Shown: positions 35,476 to 46,003 of the stretch, in pieces
How the letters are laid out: each line of letters starts with the position of its first letter
Numbering within the stretch: the stretch's first letter is position 1
DNA from: Desulfosudis oleivorans
GTDB lineage: Bacteria; Desulfobacterota; Desulfobacteria; Desulfobacterales; SURF-7
NCBI GenBank assembly: GCA_020723305.1
Contig: DYJC01000001.1
Coordinates: 328,661 to 392,660 of the forward strand
Length of the DNA stretch: 64,000 nucleotides
Direction: 5' to 3'
Notes under the pieces: generated by a model
What the model was told of the DNA's origin: nothing
Seen by the model: the letters and a program-made list of their open reading frames with translations, nothing else
Databases searched by the model: none
Made by a program: the position numbers and the translations under genes

Positions 35476-37038
35476 ATGCAGATCGATGAAAAAATTTTTT
35501 TCCGGGAAGTCACATTAAAAATATGCGGCAGTCTTGAAATCGAAAAAGCCTTATGGCGATGCTTTTTATATATTCGAAATTTTATTCCGGCAAGCCAAAT
35601 GAATCTGCATCTCTATGAGCAGTCATTAGGGGTGGTGGAAACCATTGCTCATGCTGCTCTGGACGGTGGAAAACTGATAAGTATCAAAACATCCTTCTCA
35701 CATAGAGCCCGAAAGATTCTCGAAAGCTTGCGATCCATCCGGATTAAAACATTCTGTGACCCCAACGACCGTGACGCTCTTAAAGAATTTGCCCTGAAAC
35801 TGCAAACAATCGGTTTTTCACCGGATCTGGAATTTGTCTTTCTGGATCTGGTGATAGAAAAAAAATTTATCGGTGTCCTTTCCGTGGTATATGAAAAAAA
35901 CAAAAAAGTTACAGAAGATCATTTGCGGTTGCTTAGCCAGTTAAATGAGCCTTTTTCCATTGCACTCTCCAACAGTTTGAGATTCCGAGAAGTTCAGATG
36001 CTCAGAGACCTGCTGGCAGATGACAGCCGATATTTTCAGGAGGAGTTGCGCAAACTGGCTGGTGAAGAGATTATCGGTGCAGACTCCGGTCTCAGGAACG
36101 TTATGGATATGGCAAGGCAGGTGGCAGTACTGGATAGTCCTGTTTTATTGATGGGCGAAACAGGAGTCGGCAAGGAAATCATAGCCAGCGCTATTCATCA
36201 TATGTCCCCACGAAGGATAGGTCCGTTTATCAAGGTAAACTGCGGTGCAATCCCCGCCACTTTGATTGACAGTGAATTGTTCGGCCATGAAAAAGGTGCT
36301 TTTACAGGTGCGATATCCCAGAAACGCGGTCGATTTGAACGCGCTCACAAAGGGACTATTTTTCTGGATGAGATCGGCGAGCTGTCGATAGAAGCTCAGG
36401 TTAGACTGTTGAGGGTTCTTCAGGAAAAAAAAATCGAGCGGGTAGGTGGTGTTAAAACAATTGACGTGGATATACGTGTCATCGCAGCTACCCACCGTGA
36501 TCTGGATGCAATGCTCACCCAAAACCTCTTTCGAGAAGATCTCTATTACCGATTGAAAGTTTTCCCCATCATCATCCCACCCCTGCGGAATCGGATCGCT
36601 GATATTCCGGATATAGCACAGTATTTCATTCATAAAAAAAGCTGTGAAATGAAACTCCCCACCCCTCTTCCCCTTGCCCCCGACACCCTTGAAAACCTGA
36701 AAGCATATCGCTGGCCTGGTAATGTACGGGAGCTTGAAAATGCAGTGGAACGAGCACTTATTCTAAGCCAGGGAAAACCTTTGACTTTTCAGCTCTTGCA
36801 ACCACCCAAAGAAAGTGAGGGGAAAACATCATCTTTTAATGCAGAAGATATATCCTTCAATCTGAATCTTGCCATAGCCGGACAAATCCGCAAGGCATTG
36901 GCAGCCTCCAAAGGCAAGGTTTATGGAAAGGGAGGAGCAGCCGAGCTTCTAGATGTGAATTCCGGAACCCTCTACCATAAGATGAGAAAGCTTGGGATTC
37001 CATTTGGCAAAAAAGCGAGACAACGACCACCTGCATAG
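35476..37038 (+). CDS. Sigma-54-dependent transcriptional activator with GAF domain
   Basis: A 520-residue enhancer-binding protein. Residues about 1-170 form a GAF-type sensor domain with no receiver Asp. The AAA+ domain has GETGVGKE (Walker A), GAFTGAISQ (sigma-54 contact loop), FLDEIGELS and [19 protein letters not shown]. The C-terminal Fis-type HTH reads [23 protein letters not shown]. The organisation resembles FhlA/NorR types, in which ligand binding relieves repression. It is divergent from the acyl-CoA operon and is its likely activator. The ligand is probably the operon's substrate or an intermediate (inference). Confidence 0.92.
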   Translation: MQIDEKIFFREVTLKICGSLEIEKALWRCFLYIRNFIPASQMNLHLYEQSLGVVETIAHAALDGGKLISIKTSFSHRARKILESLRSIRIKTFCDPNDRDALKEFALKLQTIGFSPDLEFVFLDLVIEKKFIGVLSVVYEKNKKVTEDHLRLLSQLNEPFSIALSNSLRFREVQMLRDLLADDSRYFQEELRKLAGEEIIGADSGLRNVMDMARQVAVLDSPVLLMGETGVGKEIIASAIHHMSPRRIGPFIKVNCGAIPATLIDSELFGHEKGAFTGAISQKRGRFERAHKGTIFLDEIGELSIEAQVRLLRVLQEKKIERVGGVKTIDVDIRVIAATHRDLDAMLTQNLFREDLYYRLKVFPIIIPPLRNRIADIPDIAQYFIHKKSCEMKLPTPLPLAPDTLENLKAYRWPGNVRELENAVERALILSQGKPLTFQLLQPPKESEGKTSSFNAEDISFNLNLAIAGQIRKALAASKGKVYGKGGAAELLDVNSGTLYHKMRKLGIPFGKKARQRPPA

Positions 37039-37150
37039 CTGGCGGCTTAGATTTTTGGCCATAGGCTGAAAAGTTAAAAGCACGATAGTGCTTCAATCGT
37101 TTCAGTTGTAACCAGGTGCATAGCACCCGGCTTAAAAACAACCAATCAGG

Positions 37151-37519
37151 CTAAATTGAACCGGCTGACAATCCGACCGCTCTTTTAACCACCGTCAGAA
37201 TCATTTTAAACCGGGATACCGCCAGAAGTGCATGGGGAACATCGGCCGGCATCACAACCACCTGGCCGGTAACGGCCTTGATCTGTTTTTCTCCGATTGT
37301 AATCAGTGCCTCACCGTCCAGAATCTGCACCATGGCATCACCGGATGCCGAGTGGGCGCTGATTCCTTCCCCTTTGTCAAAAGCAAACAGCGTTATACCA
37401 ACAGTCTGTTTATTTGCCAGTGTCCGGCTGACCACACGGCCTTCTTCATAACTTACCAGTTCCAATATGTCCAGTGATTCTGAAAACGGAATGTTTTTGA
37501 TCAACTGCTCTTTTTCCAT
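37151..37519 (-). CDS. Small cupin-fold protein
   Basis: A 122-residue single-domain cupin. The two motifs are visible as EGISAHSASGDAMVQILDGEALI and VVMPADVPHALLA, but the first has only one His and one Asp/Glu spacing of the metal site. Members of this family bind metals or small ligands and have no fixed function. A gaggtaac-like site precedes the ATG. Its near-identical dead copy lies 6 kb away at 31110-31440, on the far side of the acyl-CoA operon. Confidence 0.85.
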   Translation of the reverse strand: MEKEQLIKNIPFSESLDILELVSYEEGRVVSRTLANKQTVGITLFAFDKGEGISAHSASGDAMVQILDGEALITIGEKQIKAVTGQVVVMPADVPHALLAVSRFKMILTVVKRAVGLSAGSI

Positions 37520-37616
37520 GTTACCCTCCTATCTCTATTGTTTATTCTCATTTCCTTCAGTTTCTCATACAATTCTTGAAATGGATTTGACCTGAATCAA
37601 AAAACATGAATGAATT

Positions 37617-38573
37617 TCAAATTGCCTTTTCATAAAGAAAAGCGCTAAGCTCATCCACCACTTTTTTCCGGTCTTCTCCTATCACCCAGTGTCCGACATC
37701 CTTGAGATAAATCGCCCGGCATGAAGGGATTCCAGTTACAATTCTTTTGATCGCAGAAATCGGGATAACCTTGTCCTGCTCACCATGGATCAGTAGTGTT
37801 TCAGACCGGATTCCGGAATAGGAAGAAGACAGCCCGGCAAAGTCAGGTATTTCCTGCATAAAGGTGAGTAATGCCTGCCTTGTACCGATGATACTGTTGA
37901 TCTGCCGATAGCGATCATATTGCCGGTCTTCCGGGGAAAGGTAAGAAAGAATGACAGAAGGCAGGGTCAGCATGATCTCACCGCCTCCGGGAATATAATA
38001 GATCATGGATCGAATCGGCAGATCGGTAGGATCCATCGGAGAAAGGCTGGAAATAAGAACAAGCCGATCAACCATCTCCGGATGTCTGGCCGCAAAAACA
38101 GCCGCTACGGAGCCGCCCAGAGAAAAGCCCACTACAGATGCCTCTGATATTCCCATGCTGTTCATTGTATTGTTTACCTGTTCCGCCCATAGGGGAAAAT
38201 CATAATGCCAGTCCTCTCTCCTTTCGCTGAACCCCATACCAAACAGATCAATGCAGATGGTTCGACGATTTTCCGGAAGATCGCTGAAGATGGTCTGCTC
38301 CCAATTATCGGTACTGCCTGCAAAACCATGCAGGAATATAACAGGTTTTCCCTTGCCTTTTTCGATGAAATGAACACGTTCTCCTTTGACATCCATCCAT
38401 TTCCCGGGGATTTCCGTCAAAAAGTCTTCCAGTTTACGGGTTTCTATTTTTTGAATCGCATGATTCGAGACAAGGTATAGCACAATGTGCAGCAAGAGGA
38501 GGAGTGTGAGAAAAATGAGGCCGGCTTTCACAATTCGTTGAACCATCTTCCGAAGAATGCGGTTTTCTGACAT
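37617..38573 (-). CDS. Alpha/beta hydrolase, membrane-anchored
   Basis: A 318-residue protein. One N-terminal hydrophobic segment (GLIFLTLLLLLHIVLYLV) anchors it. The hydrolase fold shows the oxyanion segment FLHGFAGSTDNW, nucleophile elbow VGFSLGGSVAA, acid in LLIHGEQDKVIP and His in LKDVGHWVIGED. The esterase/lipase-like substrate is unknown. It stands alone between the cupin gene and the terminator of the hdr-met operon. Confidence 0.88.
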   Translation of the reverse strand: MSENRILRKMVQRIVKAGLIFLTLLLLLHIVLYLVSNHAIQKIETRKLEDFLTEIPGKWMDVKGERVHFIEKGKGKPVIFLHGFAGSTDNWEQTIFSDLPENRRTICIDLFGMGFSERREDWHYDFPLWAEQVNNTMNSMGISEASVVGFSLGGSVAAVFAARHPEMVDRLVLISSLSPMDPTDLPIRSMIYYIPGGGEIMLTLPSVILSYLSPEDRQYDRYRQINSIIGTRQALLTFMQEIPDFAGLSSSYSGIRSETLLIHGEQDKVIPISAIKRIVTGIPSCRAIYLKDVGHWVIGEDRKKVVDELSAFLYEKAI

Positions 38574-38610
38574 TGTGTTCTCCTGTAGTTATACGTTGAC
38601 GCTCAAAAGA

Positions 38611-38635
38611 AAAACCCCGGAAAAACCGGGGTTTT
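38611..38635 (-). terminator. Rho-independent terminator of the hdr-metF operon
   Basis: A perfect 10-bp stem AAAACCCCGG / CCGGGGTTTT with a 5-nt loop. On the minus strand it is followed by TCTTTTG, and the stem itself ends in T's. It lies 46 bp after the metF stop and so ends the long selenoprotein operon. Confidence 0.85.
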
Positions 38636-38680
38636 ATCGTCAACAGTCTGGTTTGACCGTACTATTACTGATTCAGAAGA

Positions 38681-39610
38681 TTATACTACCGGTCGTGGTA
38701 AAACCTTGGCTCTTTCGGCGATCTCCGGAACTTTATGTTCCCATTCAATGGCCATCAGATGAACGCCGGCAACCCCTTTCATCTCCTTGAATTCCTGAAT
38801 CTGCTCGCAGGCAATCTCGATTCCCATATCTGCAACCTTGCCTTTTTCAGCGCCCTGAAGCCTTTTGATAACCTCATCCGGCACATCCATTCCCGGTACT
38901 TTGGATGCCATATATTTGGCCATACCCACACTTTTCATCGGGGTTACACCGGCCAGAATATATGTTTTTTCCGTAAGGCCCATATCCACAGCCCGTCTTA
39001 TCCATTCCCGCATTTTCTTCATGTTAAAAACACATTGGGTTTGAATAAAATCCGCTCCGGCAGCGACTTTTTTGGCAAGCCGATGGACTCTCCACTCAAA
39101 AGGTTCGGCAAAAGGATTTGCAGCAGCACCAATAAACAATTTTGGCGGTATGTCGATATCCGCGCCGCCCAGAAACTTTCCTTCATCCCTCATGGTCTTC
39201 ACCATGTTCACAAGCTGCATGGAGTCTATATCAAACACCCCTTTTGCGGTTGGATGATCTCCAAATTTCTGATGATCTCCGGAAAGACAAAGCATATTCT
39301 TGATTCCCAGTGCATATGCGCCCAAGATATCCGCCTGCATTGCAAGGCGGTTCCGGTCACGGCATACCATCTGGTAATTGGGTTCAAGTCCCTCTTCGAT
39401 AGCGATCAGCGCAGCTGCCCAGCTGGCCATTCGAACCATGGCGGTCTGATTATCTGTGATATTCACCATGTCGACATTCCCGATAAGCGGTTTTGCCTTT
39501 TCCCTGACATGCTCGGCATTTGCACCGCGAGGGGGTCCCAGCTCACCTGTGAATGCAAAGTGACCGGCTTCCAATATTTTTTCCAACTTGCTTTCTGATT
39601 TCATATCCAC
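38681..39610 (-). CDS. metF: Methylenetetrahydrofolate reductase MetF
   Basis: A 309-residue TIM-barrel flavoprotein (FAD) of the MTHFR family: GELGPPRG (catalytic Glu region), VNITDNQ, CLSGDH and FIQTQCVFN. It interconverts 5,10-methylene-H4F and 5-methyl-H4F in the methyl branch of the Wood-Ljungdahl pathway, used by sulfate reducers to oxidise acetyl-CoA or fix CO2. It lies 6 bp after metV, and the HdrA/MvhD proteins encoded upstream are its probable electron partners, as in acetogen MetVF-HdrABC-MvhD complexes. Confidence 0.93.
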   Translation of the reverse strand: MDMKSESKLEKILEAGHFAFTGELGPPRGANAEHVREKAKPLIGNVDMVNITDNQTAMVRMASWAAALIAIEEGLEPNYQMVCRDRNRLAMQADILGAYALGIKNMLCLSGDHQKFGDHPTAKGVFDIDSMQLVNMVKTMRDEGKFLGGADIDIPPKLFIGAAANPFAEPFEWRVHRLAKKVAAGADFIQTQCVFNMKKMREWIRRAVDMGLTEKTYILAGVTPMKSVGMAKYMASKVPGMDVPDEVIKRLQGAEKGKVADMGIEIACEQIQEFKEMKGVAGVHLMAIEWEHKVPEIAERAKVLPRPVV

Positions 39611-39616
39611 TTCCCT

Positions 39617-40288
39617 CTACTGTTTTTCCGGTTTTTTATAGCCAGGTTGAATCAATGTTCTGGGCACTTGATTTTCCCAATTCTGTGCCGGGGTAAACCT
39701 TGTGATACAATCCAGACGGCCCTGTTTTTCAAGGCGCTCATAAATCATAAACCATGCACACGGCTGATCACTGGAAATTTCACAATTGCCTTTGTTAGTT
39801 CCGCCACAAGGACCGTTATAAAGGCCTTTGGCACACATGGTCACGGGACAGATACCGCCTGTATCACCCAGAACGCAATTGCTGCATGACCTGCATCGTT
39901 CTTCATACCAGCCAATTCCCTGGTTTACGCCAATAAAAGTTGTGTTTACTGCCGGCAGTACAGGTATCTGCGGAAATCTTTCAGCCAGGAACTGAATCCC
40001 GGCTCCGCATGCCATGGAAAGGATCGCATCAAAATCTCCGACCATGGAGTCAAAAGCCTCCAGATATTCACGGTCGCATTGTCTCTCAATGGTATGTCCT
40101 CGTAACTCCACGGGATTGTTTTCCATTCTCCGTGCCATATCAAGCTCGGTCTTGAGGATGTCGACTTCTTTCTCACCACCGGTCAGGCAGACAGCCACAC
40201 AGGTTCCACAGCCGGCAACCAGAACTTTTTTATACGCTTTTACAAGTTCTTTTATTTCTTCAAAGGGTTTTCTTTCGGCAACAATCAT
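39617..40288 (-). CDS. metV: Methylenetetrahydrofolate reductase partner MetV (MTHFR C-terminal-like)
   Basis: A 223-residue iron-sulfur/zinc protein of the MTHFR_C family. The C-terminal cysteine array EERCRSCSNCVLGDTGG, ICPVTMCAKGL and GPCGGTNKGNCEI is diagnostic; an N-terminal GCGTCVAVC precedes a Rossmann-like core. In acetogens MetV bridges MetF to the electron-transfer module. It is 39 bp after hdrCB and overlaps nothing. Confidence 0.92.
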   Translation of the reverse strand: MIVAERKPFEEIKELVKAYKKVLVAGCGTCVAVCLTGGEKEVDILKTELDMARRMENNPVELRGHTIERQCDREYLEAFDSMVGDFDAILSMACGAGIQFLAERFPQIPVLPAVNTTFIGVNQGIGWYEERCRSCSNCVLGDTGGICPVTMCAKGLYNGPCGGTNKGNCEISSDQPCAWFMIYERLEKQGRLDCITRFTPAQNWENQVPRTLIQPGYKKPEKQ

Positions 40289-40327
40289 CTGCCCCTCCTG
40301 TTAAAAATCAACTGCAATATTTCCATT

Positions 40328-41650
40328 TTACATCTCTGACTCAGGATGAAAAACATTCACTCCCTTGAGATCATCTCCCAGATATGTACGCTCATTGGGT
40401 CCCAGAATTCCAAGGGCAAGGCAAAGAATCGTCCAGAAATGAACTACCTGATAGTGACCTTCATAATGTTCACTGAGTTCATGGATCTGCGCATGACAAT
40501 TATGACATCCTGCAACACAATATGTTGCTCCGGTTTCCTTGATCTGTGAATCCTTGATTCTTCCATATTCAAGGCGCTGTTCCTTGAATCCGGATTGAAG
40601 GAATCCACCACCACCACCGCAGCAGTAGTTATTGGATTTGTTCGGCGTCATGTCGATAAAATTCTCTTCTCCGACACATGCCTTTAATGCATATCGGAGG
40701 TCTTCTGCAATTGCATCCCCAAAACTCTTACGAACAATCTGGCAGGGATCCTGAAGAGTAAACTTAACCTTAAGATCCTTGTTCCAGTCGGAACTGGGTT
40801 TCAGTTTTCCTTCGCGGATCCATTTTGCATAATATTCATAAATATTTTTCACTTCAAAATTATGCTCTATTTTAAATCTTTTCAGTCCGGCCCGGACTGA
40901 GAATGTAATGTGCCCTCATTCAGTGTTGAGATACGTTTTACATCCCAACTCATGCACCATATCCGCCTGTTGATGAAGCATCTTTTTCCAATTTTCGGTA
41001 TCTGCGATAAACAAACAGTAGTTTTCAGCCGCCCATGCTTTGCTTCCATAGGTCCAGCTTACGCCTGCAGTATGCAGAATTTTCCACAATGGAACCATTT
41101 CATCCGGCTCTGTCACTGGCTCTCTGGAGTTTTGATTCAAAAAGAACTCCGCACCTTTTTTATCAATAGGCGCTTCCATATCAGCAAATTCCGGTTGTGC
41201 CTCTTGATATTCTCCCAGGACATCCTCAACAACAAACTGGAAATCCTCAACACTGGTGCCCATGGCACTCAGGGTTTCCCCCTTCATAGCCATATCACAC
41301 GAAGCCACGATTCCCTTTGGTCGCTGATCTCTTGGCCGCCTTGACCTGATATTAAAAATCAGCTGGGGAATGTCGATCTTCATCGGACATACATAGATGC
41401 AGCGCTGGCACATGGTACACATCCACGGCCAGTTGGATTTCATGATCTCCTCATCCATTCCAAGAGCTGCCATCCGAAGGAATTTCCTCGCATCCATCCC
41501 CTCCAGACCCGTTGCCGGACAACCGGATGAACAGGCGCCGCAGGTCAGGCATGCATTCAGATTCCCGCCATCCGGCAGAATCTCCTTGACCATATCCATT
41601 ATGGTACTCTTCTTTTTCTTCCCACCAAGCTTTATTGCTCCCTCAGCCAT
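40328..41650 (-). CDS. HdrC-HdrB type iron-sulfur protein, selenocysteine at 245
   Basis: Read as one 440-codon gene through an in-frame TGA at 40918-40916. The N-terminal part is HdrC-like with two [4Fe-4S] motifs (LTCGACSSGCPATG, CTMCQRCIYVCPM). The C-terminal part is a CCG domain as in HdrB/HdrD: the TGA falls in YLNTE-U-GH, where relatives have NTECGH, and later YCCGGGGG and VAGCHNCH supply the other ligands of the noncubane cluster. The length 1323 bp is a multiple of three. Conventional annotation would split it into two truncated genes. It likely carries electrons between HdrA and MetFV. Confidence 0.9.
40882..40900 (-). promoter_or_regulatory. SECIS-like hairpin after the TGA of hdrCB
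   Basis: TCAGTCC, loop GGGCC, GGACTGA: a perfect 7-bp stem starting 15 nt after the TGA. Its position matches bacterial SECIS elements, which recruit SelB within about 40 nt downstream of UGA. Confidence 0.8.
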
Positions 41651-41684
41651 AATCTGCTCCTCTTCATAAAATAATTAAATTATC

Positions 41685-42098
41685 CTACTTATGTTTCAAA
41701 GGATTCGGTCCGAGCTTCCTTATATGCTCTGTCATTTCTTTTGCATATGCGGCAAAAGTCGGGCCTTCTCCGGATGAAAGATTATACATCCTTACCCTTC
41801 CGCCAGTGATCCCGATTTCATCGAGCAGGGTGTTGACATATTCAATTCTTTCTCTTGCCCTGAAGTTACCCTCGTTGTAATGGCATGATCCTTCGAGGCA
41901 TCCTACCGCATACACCCCGTCTGCGCCCTTTTGAATGGCCCTCAGCAGATACATTACATCCACTTTTCCGGTACAGGGAACCCGGATAATTTTCACATTT
42001 GAAGGATAGTCAAGCCGCATCGAACCTGCCAGGTCCGCTGCTGAATATCCTCAGTATTCACAGCAAAATGCTATGAGCGTCGGTTCAAAATCAGCCAT
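41685..42098 (-). CDS. mvhD: MvhD family protein 2, selenocysteine at 16
   Basis: 137 residues from the ATG at 42098, which overlaps the hdrA2 stop (TAATG), through an in-frame TGA at 42053-42051 to 41685. The start reads [18 protein letters not shown] where MvhD has CNWCSY, so Sec replaces the second Cys of the C-x2-C. Further MvhD landmarks: VPCTGKVD and GCLEGSCHYNEGN. MvhD (FrhD) binds a [2Fe-2S] cluster and passes electrons to HdrA. An annotation starting at the next Met would lose the N-terminal ligands. Confidence 0.9.
42021..42037 (-). promoter_or_regulatory. SECIS-like hairpin after the TGA of mvhD2
   Basis: CGGACC, loop TGGCA, GGTTCG: six pairs (one G-T) starting 13 nt after the TGA. 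The loop is nearly that of the mvhD1 hairpin (TGGAA). Confidence 0.65.
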
Positions 42099-45000
42099 TA
42101 CATTCCTCCTGCCAATAACGCATCAATCTTACATGTTATCTGTTCATCATTATAAAAACCGAGCTGGATTGTCTGTCTGGGACATGCACCGGCACACGCG
42201 CCACATCCGTGGCACATGGCCTCATCAATCGCAATCACCTTTGTCTCCGTGTTGAATGCCGGAACATTAAAGGGACAGGTTCGGAGGCATGTCAGACATT
42301 TTACACAGTGCTGTGTATCCACCTTTGCCGTAATGGCGGAAAGCTTAATTTCCGGCTTGGCCAGGAAAGTCACAGCTCTTGACGCAGCTGCCTGGGCCTG
42401 AGAAATGGTCTCTGTAATCAATTTTGGGCCATGCGCTGTGCCGCACAGGAAGATACCTTCACCAGGCATATCAACCGGGCGGAGCTTGACATGGGCCTCC
42501 ATGTAATACCCCTCCTGGTTGGAATTCAACTTCATGATGCCGCTCAGTTTTTTGGTGTCCGAAGGTCTCATTCCGGCACTGAGAGTCAACAGATCCGCCA
42601 GGATCTCCACTTTCTGCTGCAAGACATGATCCGTTGTTATAACAGAGATATGATCTCCTTCGACTTTTACCTCAGGAGGATCATCCGAATTAAACCGCAT
42701 GAAAATAACGCCAAGCCCCCTTGCCTCTTTATAATAGTCTTCCATCAGGCCGTAAGTACGGATATCCCGGTACAGTATAAAAACCTGTGTATCCGGGTTC
42801 TGCTTTTTAATGACCAGGGCGTTTTTCACTGCATTCTGACAGCAGATCCTGGAACACTCCTGCATACTTTCATTCCGTGAGCCAACACACTGAATCATGA
42901 CTACGGTTTCCAGATCCTTAGCGCCCTTGCCTTCCAGCAGATCTCCCAGTTCAACCTGGGTGATTATTTTATCACTCTCGCCATAACCATACTCTTTGGG
43001 TTTGTACTCGACGGCACCGGTAGCAACAACAATCACGCCATGCTCAATGTTTCTGGTTTCCCTGCCCTTTCCAACTGCCACATCGGTTTTAAAATTACCC
43101 TTGTAACCGCCAAATCCGGTGACTTCCGTATCCAGAAGAACCTCAACCTTGTCATTGGCCATTACCTCGGCGGAAAGCTTCCGGATGTACTCCTGAATAT
43201 CTCCTCCTTCAATGGTGTGATGCAGTTTACGGGCAAAGCCTCCAAGCTCCGGTTCTTTTTCAATCAGAACAACTTCAAAATTCTGTTTCCCGAGATTCAG
43301 CGCAGCATTCATCCCGGCAATGCCGCCGCCGATTACCATTGCACGGTGATTCACCGGTATCCTTTTTTCCTGCATCGGATAAAGGGTCGCGGCGCGACCG
43401 ACGGCCATTCTCACAAGATCTTTGGCTTTCTGGGTTGCGAGCTCCGGACTTTTGGAATGAATCCAGGAGTTCTGATTCCGGATATTGGCCATCTCAAACA
43501 GATACCGGTTCAGTCCGCAAGCTTCCAGCGTTTCCATGAACATGGCTTCATGCGTCTTGGGACTGCATGACGCCACAATCACGCGGTTCAGTTTATGCTC
43601 AATAATCTTTTCCTTGATCTTTTCCTGGGTATCCTGACTGCATGTAAACAGATTGGAATCAGTAAACACGACATAGGGCAAAGATTCGGCATATTTCTGA
43701 ACAGCCGGGACATTGACGATTCCACCGATATTGATACCGCAGTTGCAGACAAACACACCGATTCGGGGATCCTGTCCTGTTACATCGATCTGTTTGGGAA
43801 TTTGAACAACTTCAATATCCTTGCCTCTGGACCCGGAAAGCTCGGAGCCTGCAAGACAAGCTGCTGCACAGGCTTCAGTAACCGACCCGGGGATATCCTT
43901 GGGTCCCTGAAAAACGCCGCAGGTGTAAATCCCTTTCCGGGAAGTTTCAACCGGCGCAAAAGGCTCTGATTTTGAAAAATTATAACGATCCAGATCGATA
44001 TTGAGACGTTTTGCCAATTCAACAGCTGTATCCGGAATGGTCAGACCAACGGAGAGTACGACCATGGAAAAAGTTTCCTCTTTCATCTCTCCACTGTCCG
44101 TGGCATACCGGACATTCAGATCTCCGGTTTCCCGATTTTCCGTAACCGTATGCACGCGGGCCTTGACAAACCGGACACCAGCCTTGTCCCGGGCACGAAG
44201 GAAGTACTTCTCGTAATCCTTACCAAAGGTTCTCATATCCATATTAAAAATTGCGCAATCCAGATCTCCATGGATATGTTCTTTTGCAATCATGGCTTCC
44301 TTGGTGGCATACATACAGCATACAGAAGAGCAATAGCCGTTTCCGCATCGGTTTGTATCTCTAGAGCCCACGCATTGCAGCCAGGCTATGCTTTTGGGTT
44401 CCTGTCGATCCAAGGGACGCATCACATGCCCGAAATAGGGACCGCCTGCAGAAAGGATTCTTTCAAAACCGTCGGCTGTAACCACATTGGGATATTTCCC
44501 ATATCCCAGGTAATCCAGTTGCGAAGGATCATACGCCTTTGTCCCAGGAGCAAGAATCATGGAACCGACTGTTACTTCTGTTGCTTTTACCTTGTCCGAA
44601 TAGCTGATGGCTTTTGCAAGACAGACATTCTCGCACAACCCGCATCCGATACAGGCATCCATATCAATGGCAAATGCCAATGGAACAGCTTGCGCATATT
44701 CAATATAGGTAGCCCGTCGATCATTGTATCCCTTGTTGATGATATTAACGGCAGATGCAGGGCACCGCTTTGCACAGTCTCCACACCCCGTACACTTTTT
44801 CGGATTGATATAACGGGGATTATTTTGCAGGGTAACCGTAAAATTACCGGGCTCCCCGTCTACACCTTTGACTTCACTGTTTGTAATCAGTTCAATGTTG
44901 TTATGCCGGCCGACCTCGACCAGTTTGGGTGAGATCACTCACATGGTACAATCATTGGTCGGGAATGTCTTATCCAGACGGGCCATCAGGCCGCCTATGG

Positions 45001-45130
45001 TAGGGCCTTTTTCAACCAGATACACCTTATAATCCGAATTGGCCAGATCCAGCGCAGCCTGCATGCCGGCAATACCGCCGCCAACCACCATCACTGATCC
45101 GCTTTTCTCATTTACTGTAACCGATCCCAT
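42098..45130 (-). CDS. hdrA: HdrA-like flavoprotein 2, selenocysteine at 64
   Basis: A 1010-residue HdrA read through TGA at 44941-44939. An N-terminal FAD Rossmann segment ([15 protein letters not shown]) leads to [22 protein letters not shown], where standard HdrA has Cys. Two [4Fe-4S] motifs follow ([23 protein letters not shown]). A second HdrA unit begins near [12 protein letters not shown] with its own FAD site ([16 protein letters not shown]), and the C-terminus has two more [4Fe-4S] motifs ([26 protein letters not shown]). HdrA is the flavin site of electron bifurcation. 3033 bp, a multiple of three; 9 bp after mvhD1. Confidence 0.93.
44906..44923 (-). promoter_or_regulatory. SECIS-like hairpin after the TGA of hdrA2
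   Basis: CTGGTC, loop GAGGTC, GGCCGG: six pairs including two G-U, starting 15 nt after the TGA. The loop contains GGTC as does the E. coli fdhF SECIS loop. The same 18 bases occur after the hdrA1 TGA. Confidence 0.8.
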
Positions 45131-45139
45131 TATGACTCC

Positions 45140-45889
45140 TTATAACGCTGCAAATGCGGCTGTGCTGTCCGTCATTCCCCTGAATTCCGCCCTGCCGGTT
45201 CTCTCCAGATCGGCCAGCAGATAGGAAATCCGTAATACGGCAAGTCCGGTTCTTTTGCTTATTTCTCTAACAGAAGTAAAACCTTCTTTCATTGCAAGAA
45301 TAATCAGATTGTTATGATATTCTCTTTCCAGTGCATGGTCGAGAACTTCTTCGTATTTTGCCTCATCCCATGAGCGTCCGTAAACATCTCCTTTGGACGT
45401 GATTGACAATTCTTTACCCACCAGCCAACGAACCGATTCATTGTCCACCGTCAGCCGGGCAGCTTCAAGCTGCATACTCAATGCTTCCTGATCCAGAGGG
45501 CCAATGGACGTGACAGCAGCGACCGTTTTTCTTGCAATATCGGCAAACCGCTGTGCTTCCGCCGAGGACAACCATTCCAGATGCAACCGATCCCTTCCGA
45601 TACCGGCCAGATCCAGCAGTCTTTGTGTCATCTGAATTTTCTTTTCCGCGTTAACATTACCTTCCAGGTAATGGCAATCACCGAAATGTCACCCCGCCAC
45701 CAGGACGCCGTCACATCCCTCTTTCAATGCCTTTACTACAAAGGAGGGATCTACTCTACCGGAACACATCACCCTCACGGTTCTCAAATTTGACGGATAC
45801 TGCATCCGGGATACACCTGCCAGATCCGCTCCGGCATATGCACACCAGTTGCAAAGAAACGCTACAATTTTTGGCTCAAATTCTGCCAT
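45140..45889 (-). CDS. mvhD: MvhD family protein 1 with C-terminal winged helix, selenocysteine at 67
   Basis: 249 residues from the ATG at 45889 through TGA at 45691-45689. The MvhD part reads [26 protein letters not shown] and then [17 protein letters not shown], where relatives have GCHxGDCHY. Here the first Cys pair is intact and Sec sits in the third motif, the reverse of mvhD2. The C-terminal 100 residues are extra: a helical segment and a winged-helix-like unit ([27 protein letters not shown] cut in two here) of unknown role. It is 114 bp after hdrA1. Confidence 0.9.
45655..45673 (-). promoter_or_regulatory. SECIS-like hairpin after the TGA of mvhD1
   Basis: CATTACC, loop TGGAA, GGTAATG: a perfect 7-bp stem with a 5-nt loop, starting 15 nt after the TGA. 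Confidence 0.8.
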
Positions 45890-46003
45890 ATTCTCACCCT
45901 TCATATAATCTAATGGTAAACACATCCCGAATGTTTATCCGGGTTACACAATCCTTTGTTGTTTTCAAAGGATAGATATCCAATCATGTCAAACATATCC
46001 ATC

